Under the pieces are notes generated by a model. It was not told where the DNA came from. It saw only the letters and a program-made list of their open reading frames with translations, and searched no databases. From assembly GCA_905193085.1 (NCBI GenBank), contig CAJJNI010000088.1, positions 1-8,956 of the forward strand: a stretch of 8,956 bases of DNA, read 5' to 3'. The translations under genes were made by a program, and so were the position numbers. Below, in pieces: positions 7,273-8,956 of this stretch; within the stretch, counting starts at the first letter, position 1; every line of letters starts with the position of its first letter. Source of the stretch: an uncultured Lachnospiraceae bacterium. GTDB lineage: Bacteria; Bacillota; Clostridia; Lachnospirales; Lachnospiraceae.

Positions 7273-7278
7273 AAAAAA

Positions 7279-8586
7279 ATGCCTAAAAAAGGAAGTGGAA
7301 CAGGAATGATAAGATGTTCATTTTGTAATAAACCAGAGTCCCAGGTAGCCAGATTGCTTTCAGGTCCAAACGGAGTATATATTTGTGACCAGTGTATAGA
7401 TTTATGTGCCACAATACTCGATGAGGAGAGCGAAGAAGAAGAAATCATTTCAGAAGAGATGGATATCAATTTGCTTAAGCCTAAAGAAATAAAGGAGTTT
7501 CTGGACGAATATGTAATAGGTCAGGACACTGCTAAAAAAGCACTGGCTGTTGCGGTATATAATCATTACAAGAGAATTACATCAGAAAAAGATTTAGATG
7601 TAGAACTTCAGAAGAGTAATATTCTTATGTTAGGACCGACAGGTTCAGGTAAAACATATCTTGCACAGACACTGGCTAAGCTTTTGAATGTACCATTTGC
7701 AATTGCAGATGCAACATCATTGACAGAAGCCGGCTATGTAGGTGAAGATGTTGAAAATATTCTGCTTAAAATAATTCAGGCTGCTGATTATGATATAAAA
7801 AGAGCCGAATACGGAATTATTTATATAGATGAGATAGATAAAATAACAAGAAAATCTGAAAATGTCTCTATAACACGAGATGTATCAGGTGAAGGTGTTC
7901 AGCAGGCACTTTTAAAAATATTAGAGGGAACTGTAGCTTCTGTACCACCACAGGGCGGAAGAAAACATCCTCATCAGGAACTTATTCCGATAGACACAAC
8001 TAACATTCTGTTTATTTGTGGTGGTGCTTTTGAAGGTCTTGATAAAATAATAGAGTCAAGACTTGACCAGAAGTCAATCGGATTTAATGTGGATATAGGC
8101 GACCGTACAGAAAAGAATGTCGGAGAAGTTTTAAAACAGGTTCTTCCGGAAGATTTAGTGAAATTTGGTCTGATTCCGGAATTTGTGGGTCGTGTGCCGG
8201 TTAATGTAACACTCGATTTACTTGACGAAGATGCGCTTGTGCGTATTTTAAAAGAGCCTAAAAATTCAATCGTAAAGCAGTATCAGAAATTGTTTGAAAT
8301 GGACGGCGTGCGCCTTACATTTACAGATGAAGCGTTAAAGGCTGTTGCTGCCGAATCTTCTAAGAGAAAGACAGGAGCAAGAGGACTTAGAGCTATTATG
8401 GAACAGACAATGATGGACTTAATGTATGAAATCCCATCAGATGATACAATACTCTCATGTCAGGTTACAGAAGAAATGGTAAAAGAAAATAAAGAACCTG
8501 TTTTAGAGAGAAGAGAAAATAAGGAAAAAAATAAAATACCAAAAGCCGGAAAATTATTAAAAAAGGCGGATGATGAAAGTGCATAA
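7279..8586 (+). CDS. clpX: ATP-dependent Clp protease ATP-binding subunit ClpX
   Basis: Encodes a 435-residue AAA+ unfoldase that recognises tagged proteins, unfolds them and threads them into ClpP. Counting from the ATG at 7279: the N-terminal zinc-binding domain has Cys13, Cys16, Cys36 and Cys39; Walker A is GPTGSGKT at 119-126; the pore-1 loop GYVG is at 152-155; Walker B is IIYIDEID at 180-187 with Asp184 and Glu185; the RKH loop is at 228-230; the ClpP-docking IGF tripeptide is at 267-269; the likely arginine finger is Arg305 in EFVGRVP; and the sensor-2 block GARGLR is at 366-371 with Arg368. Everything needed for ATP hydrolysis and ClpP docking is present. The last 25 or so residues are a lysine-rich, probably disordered tail, making it slightly longer than the roughly 420 residues of well-known ClpX proteins. 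The gene lies behind a terminator and directly ahead of lon. Confidence 0.98.
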   Translation: MPKKGSGTGMIRCSFCNKPESQVARLLSGPNGVYICDQCIDLCATILDEESEEEEIISEEMDINLLKPKEIKEFLDEYVIGQDTAKKALAVAVYNHYKRITSEKDLDVELQKSNILMLGPTGSGKTYLAQTLAKLLNVPFAIADATSLTEAGYVGEDVENILLKIIQAADYDIKRAEYGIIYIDEIDKITRKSENVSITRDVSGEGVQQALLKILEGTVASVPPQGGRKHPHQELIPIDTTNILFICGGAFEGLDKIIESRLDQKSIGFNVDIGDRTEKNVGEVLKQVLPEDLVKFGLIPEFVGRVPVNVTLDLLDEDALVRILKEPKNSIVKQYQKLFEMDGVRLTFTDEALKAVAAESSKRKTGARGLRAIMEQTMMDLMYEIPSDDTILSCQVTEEMVKENKEPVLERRENKEKNKIPKAGKLLKKADDESA

Positions 8587-8588
8587 TC

Positions 8589-8594
8589 AGGAAG
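8589..8594 (+). promoter_or_regulatory. Probable ribosome binding site of lon
   Basis: AGGAAG lies 5 bases before the ATG at 8600 and just after the clpX stop. The in-frame ATGs at 8570 and 8573 have only GGCGG very close upstream, at 0 and 3 bases, which is poorer spacing. Confidence 0.55.
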
Positions 8595-8599
8595 AAAAC

Positions 8600-8956
8600 A
8601 TGTTTACTGCAGTTGCATTAAGAGGGCTTGCCCTTCTGCCAAAATATGTTGCGCACTTTGATGTCAGTCGTGAGAAATCTGTTGTTGCTATAGAAAAAGC
8701 AATGAAAGAAGAACAGAGGCTATTTCTTGTTGCACAGAAGGACGAAAATGTTGAAGACCCTAAGCCGGAAGATTTATATACTACTGGTGTAGTAGCAAGG
8801 ATACATCAGGTAATAAAAGTTCAGGGCGGCATTTTAAGACTGATAGTCGAAAGTGAAGAAAGAGCAGTCTGGACAGAAATTACAGATGAAGATGGCTGTC
8901 TTAATGCAAAAATCGAATATGTGCCTTTTGAAGTTGATGTAGAAGACGAGACAGAA
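8600..8956 (+). CDS. lon: ATP-dependent protease Lon, N-terminal part (3' truncated)
   Basis: The first 119 codons of a Lon protease, cut by the right edge. What is visible is the N-terminal substrate-recognition (LonN/PUA-like) domain: the opening strand with the ALRG motif at 6-9, HFDVSREKS at 19-27, the helix AIEKAMKEEQR and strand LFLVAQKDE, then DLYTTGVVARIHQV at about 58-71 and the strands that follow. These match the usual Lon order, in which LPLRG, a short hydrophobic strand, and VGREKS lead into LVAQK. The AAA+ ATPase and the Ser-Lys peptidase domains would lie beyond the window. I chose the ATG at 8600 because of AGGAAG upstream. The frame stays open back to the ATGs at 8570 and 8573, which would add 10 or 9 residues and overlap clpX. 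The tight spacing implies cotranscription with clpX. The family is clear; the exact start is not. Confidence 0.88.
   Translation, partial: MFTAVALRGLALLPKYVAHFDVSREKSVVAIEKAMKEEQRLFLVAQKDENVEDPKPEDLYTTGVVARIHQVIKVQGGILRLIVESEERAVWTEITDEDGCLNAKIEYVPFEVDVEDETE

Noticed and set aside
7216..7278. GTG extension of ClpX by 21 residues
   Set aside because: The GTG lies in the loop of the terminator hairpin, and a good ribosome binding site precedes the ATG at 7279, which begins the expected ClpX N-terminus.

Overview
The window is a compact, all plus-strand block of housekeeping genes: the 3' part of rpoB, then complete rpoC, tig, clpP and clpX, and the first 119 codons of lon. The DNA is AT-rich, with A/T-rich codon choice and strong AGGAGG-type ribosome binding sites. 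The proteins look like anaerobic Clostridia (Firmicutes). RpoC carries DCCEG and CRSHVGVCSKCYG wording that I associate with Lachnospiraceae. That family placement rests on recall and not on a search.

Layout: rpoB ends at 995. After 46 bases rpoC follows (1042-5199), then after only 17 bases tig (5217-6503). An 82-base gap holding a 16-bp hairpin precedes clpP (6586-7167). A 111-base gap holding a textbook intrinsic terminator separates clpP from clpX (7279-8586). lon starts 13 bases after clpX, or overlaps it if an upstream ATG is used, and runs off the right edge. There is no gene-free stretch longer than 300 bases, and I see no tRNA, rRNA, mobile element, CRISPR array or phage gene.

Function: rpoB and rpoC encode the two large subunits that form the RNA polymerase catalytic centre. 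Trigger factor meets new chains at the ribosome exit tunnel. ClpX unfolds substrates and feeds them to the ClpP peptidase, and Lon is a second ATP-dependent protease. Transcription, co-translational folding and protein turnover are therefore encoded side by side. The tig-clpP-clpX-lon order is common in Firmicutes and related bacteria. Its direct attachment behind rpoC, where the rpsL-rpsG-fusA genes usually sit, is the least ordinary feature of the layout.

What stands out: the rpoC-tig junction, an insertion of about 115 residues in RpoC after the active-site region, strongly acidic C-terminal tails on both RpoB and RpoC, and a terminator that puts clpP and clpX in different transcription segments. 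I found no convincing undescribed system; the enzymes themselves have intact, canonical motifs.
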